NCBI GenBank assembly: GCA_024336345.1
Contig: JANFOG010000016.1
Span: forward strand, 682,001 to 746,000
Length of the DNA: 64,000 nt
From: Mariannaea sp. PMI_226
Taxonomy: Eukaryota > Ascomycota > Sordariomycetes > Hypocreales > Nectriaceae
Direction of reading: 5' to 3'
Shown here: positions 45,212 to 57,189 of the stretch, piece after piece
Layout: every line of letters starts with the position of its first letter
Numbering within the stretch: the stretch's first letter is position 1
Position numbers and translations under genes: made by a program
The notes under the pieces: model-generated
What the model was told of the DNA's origin: nothing
What the model saw: the letters and a program-made list of their open reading frames with translations, nothing else
Database searches by the model: none

Positions 45212-48200
45212 GTTGCAGTGCAGAGGTTCAAGCAAGGTTGGCAAACGAATAGCGACTTCACCACCAACTGAGGAGATGTGGATTTCGTTGTTGAACTATT
45301 TGGGAAGAGCTCAGATTTTGGACATGTTTCTTTCTATACTCTTCAGGGGGGGCTAATTACCTCATCCACTGGAGCTGTCCAGGTTCCCACGTGACGGAGC
45401 GGATCGTATGCATCGTCTGAGGCCAACGAAACTATCGTCCTCCACACCGCACTTCGGCTAAGAATCTTCAATGGTGGGACTAGTGGCCGACTAACATGGG
45501 TGCCGTCGATGCATGGGATAAATATTGTCCACGTATTAGATACGCATTAACGTAATCGTTTTATGGCGCTCTACAGTACTAGTTAGCCTCGATTGCGTCG
45601 TTTTGGCTCGCCCATTTACTTTTCTAATCGTAAAGTTGCATATGCCGGATAACAGCTATTAATTTAGTTTCAGATACGTACGCTTCCAGCTATATTCATT
45701 GAATCAGACTGGTTTGTGTTCCAAGAAATTGCTAAGGCTTTGCCAGCCAGTTGAGTATTTCCCACCATTATTTCCCCTACATATTTTCCGGATTCAAGAC
45801 TAAAGAAACCGTATTGGATACTTCAGGATGGGGATAATATTAAGACGTATGTGAGATCTTCTCTCCCGACTGTCTTTTCATTTCCTAGCAGACTATCCAA
45901 TCAAGACAGAACTGTAAGCGGTGCGATTCTCAGCGTGTCGTAACTAAATGTGTATCTTGAGGACTCAAATTGTACGGCTCAACTCTTTTGAAAACTTTTG
46001 TGTTTTTCAACCGGTTCATAGGCATGTCTCTAATGTATATGCGTGAGATGTCCGCAGCTGCATGCTGGGGAGTACTTTTTCTTCTCGTGGTTGCTTTCAC
46101 CAAATTAACTTGACAGGCGACGCGAAGATAGAGACGTGACAAAGACATCTGTGATATCGAGAAGAATTTCATACATCGTATTGTACGGCATAAAAATGAG
46201 GCGATATTGAGGTATTCGGAATGCTGCTGAATTAAGAACAGGTTAACAAGTCTTTTTGCGAAGTTGGAAAGAAATGCAGTAACACCTGCCGCATGTCTTA
46301 TCAAAAAAGAGAGTAATGACAACCGAATAATTGTACTCAATGAATATTATACTATTTGCAAAGCAGTCAAAGTATATGAAAATCACTGCTCTGGATCTCG
46401 TGGTTGGGACCCACGTGATGGCCAGAGCTGTTGGGTGTGGATTGGCTGAGGCAGGGATGAAAGGAAATCTCGCAGATGCAAGTACTATTATCTGCTTCAG
46501 GTATAAACTGGCCAAGCCAATACATGACTCGAATAGGCTAGTGCTTTTATATTAATGCACTACTTGCCAGCCCTCTGTCGTTTTTGGTTCCCACCTTGAC
46601 CTGATCTGGCGGCTAAAGATGCCTCGAGGAGCATTAGTCGTATGTCACGTGTGATTGTGAGTGCTAGGAGACCCTCTCAATTAAAGAAATAAAAAAAGAA
46701 TAGAACATCGACGGTGCAAGAATTTTGTGACATATCTACGATGTTTCACTTTGGTAGGAGGACTATACGCCCATCCTGGAGTCCTCCATTACCGAGAAGG
46801 GTTGGTCAGAACGTAAATGACGTGGCACTTGCAGTGGTCCATGATAAAATGGTAAAGCACGGAAGATGAAGGTGAGAACTGAGAACCATTGCCCATGGAT
46901 ATTAAACACATACAACAATTTCATAATATGGGGTAATACGGAAGGGCTAACGTATTTACCTCTGAGCTGCACTCGCGAGTTAGGGAATACTAAGATACAG
47001 GTGTCTACTGCTTTAATCATGGGCAATCAGAAGTGAGGAGAAGGCTGTCTATTTTAATTTGAACTTTACTGGGCATATTCACGGGTTTTTTTCTCTACCA
47101 GACTCCTTGACGGTCAGTCAGGTCTATTTTCCTTCCGCAAAGCGACTGAGTAGAGTAGAGGAGCGCCCATTGATGAGTAAGGAGTAAGGTTGTTGTTGCC
47201 TTATTCCCGAGTAATAAGCACTTGAACGAATAGTTCTCCTCCGCATCCATTAGTAAAGTGGAAACGCTCCGCTCCAGGGTCCCAAGACGCCGACGTATTC
47301 GGATTCATAATTTGAAGAAATCAATAATCAGTGCCGAGTCGAGCCTTGAAAGTAGTACGAAAGCGTGATAGCAATTGGAGATGCCGCTACTCTCGGATTG
47401 CAGTCGATTTGACGACGATTCTTTCCCAAGAATGGGGAATTTCGTCTTATTTTCTAGCGGTGTTTTGGCAAGAAACCTCGTGCCAAGGACATGAAGATCA
47501 TTTGACGTCCAGATCCAGCGCACGGGGCTTCAGACTGCCCGACGGCGCAATTGGCGACCTAGATCGTGGCTGTGCTAACTGGGGACCTTCGGCTCCGCAA
47601 TCTCCCAGTGTTCTGGAGAGCCAACGGCAGGTGTGTTTACCTTCAATTGCTAGCACCCTTTGGGTATAACTCAAATTTGCCTTGTTTACCAGAGCAGATT
47701 TCTGGATTCTGTGATAGTCTGTGAAGTTTCTTAGAGATCTTGGGCTTTATTCTTGTGATGACTGATTGTGACAATGTACTATTCACTGCCTGAAGAGTGT
47801 TCTGTACACGGGCACGTGTGGCTCGCTGTGACGGAATTCTTGACTGTGGTTAAAGTTGCCTTCGACGAGCTGCAGGGCCTTGGTTGTTCAAGGCTTTAGG
47901 CCCACACGATGTGTAGCTCAAACGTCTGGCGTCAACCAAAATAGCAAGAATGTCCTTTTCACGATTAGAAAGCGGCGCTCGCAGCCGAACCATGTATTCA
48001 TGGAATCGTCCAGTAGCTTGGGTCTGGAAACACTGTGAATTGGGAATTGGTCGCCATGCATAGGACTTGGGACGAGATCCGAACAAAGTGTTGGTTATCC
48101 CCGAGTTTTGCAACCCACCTTGAAGAATTGCAGTAAAGCAATAAGAAAACATTTAATCCTTGAAAGCACACGGAATAATCTAATTTTAAAACAGTGTATT

Positions 48201-48390
48201 TGGAGTGTTTTTTTCTCAAACTATATCATTATATTCCATGGTATAAACCTCTTGATCGAGATTGAGCCGAACCGAAAAGACCTGTGCAAAATAGCCAGAG
48301 CCTCACCTGGGGATATACCTAAGCAAATTCTATAACGAGCCCTATTATTTCTTGTTAAACGACGACGCTGAATTCCCCTCTCCAGTCGAT
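45212..48390. other. Gene-free spacer of about 3.2 kb
   Basis: AT-rich between about 45.5 and 47.2 kb. Several short ORFs on both strands (for example 45930-46340 minus, 47331-47669 plus, 47850-48152 minus) show no conserved motif or plausible exon partner. I see no gene here. Confidence 0.5.
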
Positions 48391-49718
48391 CTATGTCTGT
48401 ATGGAGATTGGCGTAGACTCCCCTCTGAATGGTCTCTGAAAGTTGTCAATATCATCACGTATCCTCCAGACGCCCTTGGTTTCTGAATCAATTAGGGCCC
48501 AGTCGGTGCCCCTTGTCAAACGATGAAAAGCTTGGTGATCGGTACCAGGTAGGCTCTGGAAGAATAATGGCTGCCAATCCTCTCCTCGCTTCTTCTCTAC
48601 CCTTCGCATACGCCGCTGCCCTTCCTCAAGCGCATGTTTCGCAGCCGCCGCGGCTCTAACGTTGCCTTGCTCTAGCTCTCTAATGACGTCCCTCCAAGCG
48701 CGCCGTGATTCCCAAGGGTCCTGGTCTTGGGCAGGTTGAATGTCCATAGCCACGGGCCCATTTTCTGGGTCGTCTACTCTGTAGACTTCAAGCACCTCTC
48801 CCGTTCTACCGTCTTTGACGATCCATTCTTCACTCCAAACACCTGAGACTTCGTATATATGAACCTTGGGCTCGCTTTCGTGAAATGTGACAGCTTCAAA
48901 TTGGTTTCTCTTGCCATGAATAAAACCTGCACCCGAAAACTTGATTTCAGAGATGAAACCATTGCTTGATATAATGCGATAAGAGCCGACAATCTCAGGA
49001 TAGAAACAAGCGGAAAGAAGGCCGCGCACTTGGACATCCGGAAATGGCATGAGATAATCCTCATCGTACTTGTCAATGTGGACAATGGAATGGCCAACCT
49101 GTCGAATATTGACGGTGCTAGAAAAGGTCATTTCGACTCTAGCGTAACCATCAGCGCGGATGCCACTGTCTTTATCTTCTATGTGCACAGCCGTGATTGG
49201 AGGATGATGGCTAACTTGTTCAGAAACCAGTTTAGTTGTGCAATTGCCGTCAGTCCAGGAGGCTAAGAAAAGCTCGCCAAGAAAAGCGTTGAGAGGTTTC
49301 TTTATGCTGACGCCTGGGGAACCGGCAATATATAGCTGGCTACGGAGACCAACAAGGAAAAGCTTCAGAATAGCCAGACTGCGTTTCTGGGTGTCTGCCT
49401 CAAGAGCAGGACCTGCAAACACTTTGGGCCTCTCAGCCCAGCACCGGGGATTTTCTACCACAGAGGATGCGGCAAGGAAAGAGGGTGGCGCTGTGATGTT
49501 GGCAAGATCTCCCTTTATTGTCCGTAAAAACTATTTTGTCATCTGCGTTAGCTTCTGGTGGTAAAACAATAAATAGAATGCCTTCAGTTGATAGGGAGAA
49601 AAGGAGGGCAGGAGGGCAATCATCCTCCTAGGAAAGACTTGGATGTCAATGCTTCGGTACGTACCTTGAGAAGGTCAACGAACATGGACTGGTTTGGTTG
49701 GATATTATTTGGAGACAT
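48391..49718 (-). CDS. Oxysterol-binding protein (Osh4/Kes1 type)
   Basis: Two exons, 49665-49718 and 48391-49530, flank a 134-nt intron; 397 aa. The first exon (MSPNNIQPNQSMFVDLLK) joins to FLRTIKGDLANITAPPSFLA, the lid and N-terminal helix of short OSBP-related proteins. The family fingerprint EQVSHHPP is at about 122-129, and there is no PH or ankyrin domain, as in the Osh4/Kes1 group. Such proteins exchange sterol and PI4P between ER/Golgi membranes and regulate Golgi traffic. The second half includes KRNQFEAVTFHESEPK and a helical C-terminus (EQGNVRAAAAAKHALEEGQR). The start is set by the only ATG that feeds the frame through a good donor (GTACGT). Confidence 0.92.
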
Positions 49719-50405
49719 CGCTTTGGAGTCGTCGTGATCTTGTCTCGAGAATCTCATTTTCGTTGGTATAGAATTCGCATTGATGGTGTACAAAACCGAA
49801 AAGATTTTTGTTTTCGAAAATCATCGTCTTGGGTCACTGATTCATATATACCCTGGGCAATGCTTGAGGCAATGTTACGCGAGGCCCCCTGGGTTTCATC
49901 ATCGCGTCACCTATGTCGGAGGCGGGCTCAGCCTCTAGTCCACATCAAGTTATCGCTCAATCGCCGCCGCCGGGGTGATTTTTCCTCCGTAGAATGGGGT
50001 AAACAGCACAATACAAAAGCTTAGCACTAAATTGCTCGGGACCAGTTCGGATGTATGTCAATAAGGTGTGATGGTTTGAGAGGCATAGCCTCTCGTTCCC
50101 ATGATTGCAGCGGAACCAGCTATTCCCGGTCTTAGCGTAAGATAAGTGATATGTAATCCATCCAATCTTTTGCTGCATATATCTCGCCCAGCCTATGGCG
50201 ACCCCTCAAACAGAACTATCTACTCCGCAATGATACACAACGAACATCCCCGCTTTTTGGTCTCAGCCACAAGACACGTGCTGTTTGTGCTATCAATGGT
50301 CTAGAGCTCTGGACCTGGCGGTATTCACATTCCACAGTAAGGTGACAGATGAAGGAAATTGTTGACGCTATTCTCTGGTTTTCTGAGGCTAGGAGAATTA
50401 GATGT

Positions 50406-50437
<32 letters not shown>

Positions 50438-50647
50438 CCCAAGATATTCTGACTAAATAGAGGGGAGAAAGATAGCTCATGGTAGGTTCACTTGGACTCT
50501 CGCCGTGTATATATCGGCTTGAAGGGAGGGGATGTCTCCAGGATTAAATTGTTCACTGCTGAAATATGCAAGCATGTATGTATTACATGCCTTCTTGCGA
50601 TATTTTGCAAATTCAGAAAGAAAAGAAAGAAATCGGTCTCAATTGAA
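49719..50647. other. Spacer with poly-T tract
   Basis: Promoter of the oxysterol-binding gene and 3' flank of the HET gene. A 29-bp poly-T run lies at 50409-50437. No gene recognised. Confidence 0.5.
50409..50437. repeat. Poly-T tract, 29 bp
   Basis: Uninterrupted T run in the spacer downstream of the HET gene. Confidence 0.85.
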
Positions 50648-52584
50648 TTAGTCAAGCAGGTATTCTCGTAAAACTACCCGTCCGTCCTCAATATCTTGCT
50701 CCAAATCACCTCGATACTGCATCAAGTTATCTACATAGACCTGACCCACTAGCTTCCAAGTAAATTTAAAGAGCTTTGCCTTGTTTTCTAGATCCACAAG
50801 TCGACGAATACCACTGTGGTCCCTTTTACGCAAAACAAGTGGAACCTGGCTGCCGAGAAGGATCACAACCTGATCACCGACCTTAGCGCTTTCTGGACCA
50901 AGACCAAAGTCTCCGTTCTCGAGCAAGAGCATTCTGCGGCCTTCACAGGCGTCATCTCTGATGCGATTGTAGGACGCATTCACAGTATGCTCCTTCAAGT
51001 CTACGTGACGATTCATTTCATACCCTGTCGTGGACCCATAGACTTTGTGGCTCTCCGTCGTTATCCAGGCCCAGCTCCACGGTTTCTCCGAGTAGTCTTT
51101 GTTGTTCCATGCTCTCCAATCTGAAGGCTCCGCAGTCCAGGCCCCGCCTGTGACGGTGCGTGCAAATTTCCTCACCATATCTGAATCCTCCCAGGGACCT
51201 CCCACGAGGGATTCCCATTCCTGGAAGAGTTGGACGTAATTTGGCCGCCCGAAGCCCAGTAAAAGAGAGCTTACACTAGTTCCGGTTCGAACAACGCTGC
51301 TAACACTGAAACCTTGGGCAGATATGACGGATGGTGCACCCAGGTCTACTTGTACGCGCGCCGGTAATCCTGCGGCGGCGGAATGTGGCAATTGTAGAGG
51401 ATAGTAGTTCAAGTTGTCGAGCCCTCCTGTCCAGAACAAGATTCTATTTTGATCTTTAGAATTTGGCTCATACGACCTCCGTAACCAATCGTAGCACCAA
51501 CGAGCGTGCGGGAAGTCAGTATTTTCGGCCAGAACCAATGGCAGAAGCGTCTTATATCTAGACATGGTTTCTTTAGCAAACGCCATCCAAAGTTCATCAA
51601 CATTCATGTTATAATTGACTGAGAATTTCCGTGAAAGAATCGCCTCTTTTGACTTTAACAACCCAAGGAAAGCATAGAGCTTGTCGTGAGGAACGGTGCT
51701 TTGGCGGTAACGAGGCTTATAAGCAAGCTCGAAGAGGCCGAGGGGTGGGTCTTCATATGAAGACCTTCGCATGTCGAACACTAGTTCCAGGTAGCTAGAC
51801 AAGGCATATTCGACTTTGATATGCTTTTTGGTCGTTGGTTGAATCAGGAATCGAGCCAAGTCGAAGAATGGCATACTGTAAGAACCACAACATAGCAAGG
51901 CGGTTCGAGCGAGAACAACTTCCTGCACTATCCACGCGCGAGTCCAATACTGTGATGAAATGTCAGTGCTCGCAACGACTTGACAAACAAAAAAGTCCTA
52001 GTCATACTGGTCGTTTTATCAATTCATTTAGGCACCCGATCGCTTCACTCGACTCATTCCAAATTGCTTCCTGAGCCTCTACATTAGGGCAATCCAGAAC
52101 CCTTTCCACAACCTTGAATGCCATTTCTGTGTGATCGGTTGCTTCTCCGACCCAAACAATCACTCGCTTCGCATTGCGGTAGATATCCTGCATTCTCTGC
52201 ACTTGGATACTTTTCTCATCTGCGTCTTGTTGGTTTATACATATCGCATCTATCTGTGCACTGGGAGATGAGTAACAAGTTAATGTTTCGAGAAGAAACG
52301 CTTACCCATAGGGCCCTGCTTCGGTCCGCGAAGCAAAGGTGCTGCAAAGCTTCATACAAGCCTGGCGTAATTTGATACGGTTCCCCACCTAAGAGAATGG
52401 TTTCTTTCTTATTGGACTTGCCCCAACAGTAACTTAAGGCCTCATAATCACTCGCGTTCCAAGTCGTTTCGACCAATTGAGCCGTGATAGAACTGATATG
52501 CCCAAAGTTATTTGACGGCGCAAGGTGCATGAGACGTATGGCTTCGGGGTGGTCATTCAGACGGCCATAAATATTGGATGCCAT
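50648..52584 (-). CDS. HET-domain (heterokaryon incompatibility) protein
   Basis: Three exons, 52306-52584, 52008-52253 and 50648-51949, give 608 aa; introns are 51-58 nt. The HET domain (about 45-205) has all three conserved blocks: YEALSYCWG, then across the first splice ALWIDAICINQQDADEKSIQ and MQDIYRNAKRVIVWVGEA, then across the second RPYWTRAWIVQEV. The C-terminal part ends with a FTWKLVGQVYVDNLMQY motif, usual in this family. HET proteins trigger programmed cell death when incompatible strains fuse, and many paralogues occur per genome. No STAND or partner gene is adjacent; a broken gene of unknown family lies just upstream on the same strand. The start is the ATG at 52584. Confidence 0.93.
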
Positions 52585-52979
52585 GGCTTTGTGTCCTATT
52601 AGAGGAGTGTTTGATGAAAGATATATAATCCAGGATACAGTCTGCAATGAACCCGGCCTGTGCAACGCATAAGCTGACGATGCTGGGCGGTGTCTTATGG
52701 CAGAAAAGCAGTCTGGCAGAACCCAGGGGATCCTAGCTCAGAGGAACACGAGAATTGCCCAGGTATTAGTCTTTCAGGATGTTGCTTCGATGAAATCTAA
52801 TTTCTTGGTTGCGCTGACCGAGAAAATAGGCTGCCTGTGTATTACATATGATCAACTGACACCGAAGTAGCTTACATAGAACACAGCCTCTCTTGAATAA
52901 CTTAGAGTTGCTCTTTTCTCATTCAATTAACATCATAAGCAGACTTGCTATTATTAACGCACTACCTGCCTGAGAGATT
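52585..52979. other. Spacer between HET gene and pseudogene
   Basis: About 0.4 kb, containing the HET promoter. A short hydrophobic frame upstream of 52584 is open but lacks a good ATG. Nothing else recognised. Confidence 0.4.
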
Positions 52980-53743
52980 TTACAGAGGCTCTATAACCCA
53001 GCCACGGCCCTTTCTGATAATAGTATAGTTATCTCTCCCGACCTTCTGAAGCACACGATTAAGATCCTCCCAGGCCGGAAATTGCTCTGGGCTTCCGTGA
53101 TTGCCACCAGCAGCAATGTGGGAGCTGGATTCATTGCCAGAAGAAACAAAGGAAACAAGCCCTCAATGGTGTTCCAGGCATCAGTGAACCAGTTCTTGAC
53201 CTCTTTGGCCCACTGCTGGATCTTCTCCCAAGAATTCTTTACCCATGTTATAATCGTGTCAATAGCTTTCCTAAGCTAGCCCATTGCGTTGACGAAAAGC
53301 TGGAGGATAGCATTCGCACCCCCACTAAATGATTGTGCTGCCATTGGACGCAGCTGCGTGGGTAATTGCCTGATTGTCTGTTTACCCCAATCTCGTATGT
53401 TTTCGATCTCCTTGTTAGACTTTTCCTTCGGAACGTCCATGTCCCTGTCGAAAAGTTCTTCCTAAGCATCTGCGTCTTGTGAATCGGGTGAATTTGCAGT
53501 GTCCTCCATGTGTTGCTTGACTCTATCACAGTTGACCTTGGTTCTTTCAGTAGACAATTGAAACCGGTCCTTAAGTTGCTTCATCTTCTGGGCACTGTCA
53601 TCGTAGACGACCGGCCCAAGGGCACGAGCCACCTGGTAGAAGGTCGCAGGATAGTCCACGTTACTCAGGCGATCTGAATCTCGAGTGCAGAGAGAAGCAT
53701 AGGATCGCCCCGACGGGAAAAAAGTGTATGAAGGATAAAGCAT
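52980..53743 (-). pseudogene. Disrupted gene of unknown family next to the HET gene
   Basis: A coding-like frame runs from the ATG at 53743 to a TAA at 52982-52980. It is cut by in-frame TAG stops at 53464-53462 and 53278-53276 and by a frameshift at about 53150-53175. Between the breaks the reading looks real: YPATFYQVARALGPVVYDD, ENIRDWGKQTIRQLPTQLRP, ITWVKNSWEKIQQWAKEVKN, and after the shift FPAWEDLNRVLQKVGRDNYT. The sequence is helical and charged, with no family I recognise. Both stops are TAG, as a C-to-T change in CAG would give. Introns could not remove them, because no splice sites of normal spacing keep the frame. It may once have worked with the neighbouring HET gene, but that is speculation. 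Confidence 0.6.
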
Positions 53744-54165
53744 ACAGATTCAAGGAGGAGCGCTCAGTTCCTCTTTGATATTTTTGAGGCAAGAAATGTA
53801 GTCGAGTGGTATGTCTTTCTCAGTTATATCACGTAATCAGAAGAGTAAAAGTGTAGTAATTCGTGCATATAGGGTAGGAATATTTTAATGGGCACAGAAT
53901 CCGATCAGTCAATGCAGGATTCATAGTGAGTAACCATCAGTCTGGGAGCAAGTTTTGACTAAAAGATGCATTTTGTTCGCTAGGTGTATAGCTCATGCGT
54001 AAATCTATATCAATAAAAGTCTATGTCTATGGGGAATGAGAAAAGATATAGAGAAGAAAACAAGCGAGAAAGGGTAATGTGGCTAAATATGCAGACAAAG
54101 AATCGAAAGGCAGATACCATCATCCCATGTATCCCAACTTTTTGAAAGCACCAATGAGCTGACAG
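53744..54165. other. Spacer
   Basis: AT-rich; holds the 3' end of the repeat-protein gene. No features recognised. Confidence 0.4.
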
Positions 54166-54759
54166 TTACTCGTTCTTGTCCTCTCTAGGGTACTTCTCGG
54201 CAGTCCACTTCCCATCATCATAAGGAGTGCCATCGCCCTCGTACTTGCCGGGCTGCCACGAGCCATCATCGCGCTTGGTATTGTGGTACTGTCCATCATC
54301 GTAGGGTGTGCCCTTGCCCTCGTACTTTCCAGGGTACCAAGAGCCGTCATCAGAGCGCTTGTTGTTGTGATACTGTCCATCATCGTATGGAGTGCCCTTG
54401 CCCTCATACTTTCCTGGATGCCAGGAGCCGTCGTCAGAGCGCTTGTTGTTGTGGTACTGCCCATCATCATATGGGGTACCCTTGCCCTCATACTTGCCCG
54501 GTGCCCATGAGCCATCGTCAGCGCGCTTGTTGTTGTGGTAATGCCCGTCGTCGTATGGGGTACCCTCGCCCTCGTACTTTCCAGGGTGCCACGAGCCATC
54601 ATCAGCGCGCTTGTTGTTGTGATACTGTCCATCATCATATGGGGTGCCAGCGCCCTCATACTTGCCCGGTGCCCATGAGCCATCGTCGGCCTTGGAGCTG
54701 GGAGTGGGAAGAGCCAGAGCGGTAACGGCAAAGGCGAGGAGAGTGTAGGAGTAGCGCAT
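54166..54759 (-). CDS. Secreted tandem-repeat protein with Kex2 sites (KEP / candidate peptide precursor)
   Basis: Single exon, 197 aa. Residues 1-16 are a signal peptide (MRYSYTLLAFAVTALA), followed by a short propart (LPTPSSKA). Then come six near-identical units of about 28 residues. Each contains DDGSW-PGKYEG-GTPYDDG, and the first five end in QYHNNKR or a close variant. The first five thus finish with Lys-Arg, the Kex2 cleavage signal; the last is divergent (KWTAEKYPREDKNE). Variation is confined to a few positions (A/H/Y/Q before PGKYEG; A/E/K/D before GTPYDDG). Processing would release five or more peptides of about 26 residues. The layout matches Kex2-processed repeat proteins, a group that includes alpha-pheromone precursors, Rep1-type cell-surface peptides and dikaritin RiPP precursors. 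No UstYa/DUF3328, tyrosinase or methyltransferase gene lies nearby in this window, so the product class is open. Confidence 0.85.
   Translation of the reverse strand: MRYSYTLLAFAVTALALPTPSSKADDGSWAPGKYEGAGTPYDDGQYHNNKRADDGSWHPGKYEGEGTPYDDGHYHNNKRADDGSWAPGKYEGKGTPYDDGQYHNNKRSDDGSWHPGKYEGKGTPYDDGQYHNNKRSDDGSWYPGKYEGKGTPYDDGQYHNTKRDDGSWQPGKYEGDGTPYDDGKWTAEKYPREDKNE
54169..54702 (-). repeat. 84-bp coding tandem repeat, six copies
   Basis: Six tandem units of about 84 bp (one unit lacks a codon) within the repeat-protein gene. The units differ mostly at synonymous sites and at two variable amino-acid positions, which suggests birth by unequal crossing-over with selection on the peptide core. Confidence 0.85.
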
Positions 54760-57189
54760 TATGAAGAGTTGTAGGGTGAGTGACTAGAAAAGAAGAAGAT
54801 GGAAAGAAGGAAATGAAAAGGTGAGATGCGTCTAAAGTGTTTCACAGTTATGTAGATGTGCCGATGCTTTTTGATTGTTGTTGTTGCTGTGCTTTGAAGA
54901 ATACCTAAAGGTAAATGATGTAGAGGATGAGGATGTAGTAGTAGTTGTTGGAGATGGTGATGCTAGAAAAACGGAATTGCATCTTGGGATCTCAATGTCC
55001 TTTTATAATTGATTATCGTGCTATATCTGTAAAAGGCGACTACTACTAGATGCTCACTAGATTGTCCTTTGATCTATTCATGACAAGATCATGGCGCAAC
55101 ACTCATGAGTCCGATCGAGGGATCGTGGCACACAGGGCTGAGCTGCCCGCAGTACGAGAAAAGAAGAGCCCGCTGCTATTTTCAGGACCCCCGGGCCCAT
55201 GAGCCCCAGCCCCCCCAGTCACCTTTGGCCCAAATTGGAGAGCTATAGCACAGCATCCTCGGGGCGATGAGGACTAACTAGCTGCTCCCTGGCTGCTGCG
55301 CATCACGCTTGACACTGCAGGTGCCCGAGTGGCGGAGCTGGAGCGGAGTGTGGATATTGTGGCGTCAAAGACACAGCATTAAGAAGCATGGTCACAACCT
55401 TAACATGAAGCTCTGCTCCACAAAGTCAAGCAGGAACAAAATAGATGTGCTACAGCAAATGCTTTTCCTTACAGTACGTACCCTCACGATCGGGTCGGAA
55501 GACTGGGACAAGCCCCAGCATTCGACAAGCCCCAGCATTCGGCGATGGCGCGCAAAGAACCAGGTTAGTGGGTGCTTAGTTTGCTGATTGATGGCTATAT
55601 CGTTAGTGGGTGAAGGGATGCTGAGGTCCCCGAATGGGGATTCTGCGGGGGGGTGCTAATTCCGAAGCCAAACATAGCCTGTTTGGCAGCAAACAAGGAC
55701 AGCGATTGCAACAACAACAATAATAATAACGATAATAATAACACCGGGCACTAAAATCATCATGTAATCGGCGAACCGCAGGAATGGGCTCGTATCTGTA
55801 GCATCATGCAATTACCAAGACATAGCACTGAACGAGGGAAAGAAATCCCAAAACTCATGTATCCCGCATCTGGGGGGATACATCCACCGTCTACACATTA
55901 TCGTCATTAATGATTGATTTGATTGATTGATTATTCCGACATGGTTGCAGCCGCGTAGGCAGGGCCCGGCGGCTAGCCGGGGCGGTCCCCACTTCACCGC
56001 CTGACTTGTTGAAAGAAAAGGCGGGCTAACCAGAAGGCGGCTTGCTTCCTTTCATCAGGTCCCCCTTATATAACAAGTCAGATTCATCCAAGTTGCGAAG
56101 TCTAGATTGTTTCGATATACGGGACCCGATTCATTTTAGAATTCCCAAGCAGCTGTGTTATCTATTTTGAGATCCTGACTTATGGGCGACATTCGGGGAA
56201 GAGGAAGTATCGGCACAATTTCGTCCAGTGCAGGTCTGCTGAACATATTCATTTCCCATATGCTATATGCTTTCTATTCTATCTCATGTCTTTCTCATTT
56301 ATCATTGATGGTAGTCTCTAAATACATTGGTTCCACGTCTGCCATCCAACCCTGCGTAAGATCAATCACATAAATTACAAAACCAAATGCCATGATTGAC
56401 ATGGATGAAACTAGAATAGCCAAGTGGGTGGAGAGATTTATGTAATTCAAATTATAGGAGCTCTCGAAAATAAGCACATTATTCGAATACTCAGTAAACA
56501 GAGCTGAAAACCGAGATCTTATCCCTCTGCGACTTTCGACATCTAATTTCGGGTCTACATGGACTGGTATAGAGGAGACATCATATCTGGTTCGAAATTA
56601 GGTTGTATCTATTTTATTTTCGAGCCTGGCTACAGCAATCTAAAGATACAAGTCATGCCAATAGTATATGAACATGTCAGGCACGACAGCCACAGCCTCG
56701 GGCGCCAATTTCTAAAGCGTTGGGTCCTCTTTCAAAGAAACAAGAAACAGACCAGAAATAATATTGCCGTATAATTTTCAGGATTTCTTCTACATACTTC
56801 AAGAGAGTGGCTAGGCTCTGGTAAAATTTGCTGCCTGGCCAATGACTGCGCGAACGTCCCGGTAATGCGATAAGAGGCAACTGGTAGCTAAAACTAGCAT
56901 GATAGTGTTGTACGTTCGAAAGGATTTAGTATTTATAGATTCATGACCAGTATAAACTCCAATTTTGCAGCATTGCTATATGTCAAAATGACCACGTCAA
57001 ATTGGGAAGTACAGAATACCCCGCAAATATGAGTCCGTCATCATTTACTATCAATTTCTGCACGATTGGGCAGACTTAAACGTGCAAGTAACATAGAATA
57101 GAAAATAAGCATTGCTCGAATCTCACTCCCTTAGCCCGATTGTACCCGCTCAAGCTTGACAAGTGCAATGGTACATATCTTTACTCCAC
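54760..57189. other. Spacer with repeat-gene promoter and a microsatellite
   Basis: A minus-strand TATA box (TATAAAA, 55007-55001) lies about 245 bp upstream of the repeat-protein ATG, leaving room for a long 5' UTR. An AAC/AAT-type microsatellite occupies about 55709-55744. ORFs elsewhere are short and motif-free. Confidence 0.5.
55709..55744. repeat. AAC/AAT trinucleotide microsatellite
   Basis: Run of aac then aat triplets, interrupted once or twice (acgat). Confidence 0.7.

Noticed and set aside
47850..48152. 100-residue minus-strand ORF
   Set aside because: No domain, no good start, and no splice partners; looks like chance.
54306..54725. Long plus-strand ORF with cysteine-rich repeats opposite the Kex2-site repeat gene
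   Set aside because: It mirrors the 84-bp repeat in an antisense frame; it has no signal peptide and an antisense shadow explains it fully.
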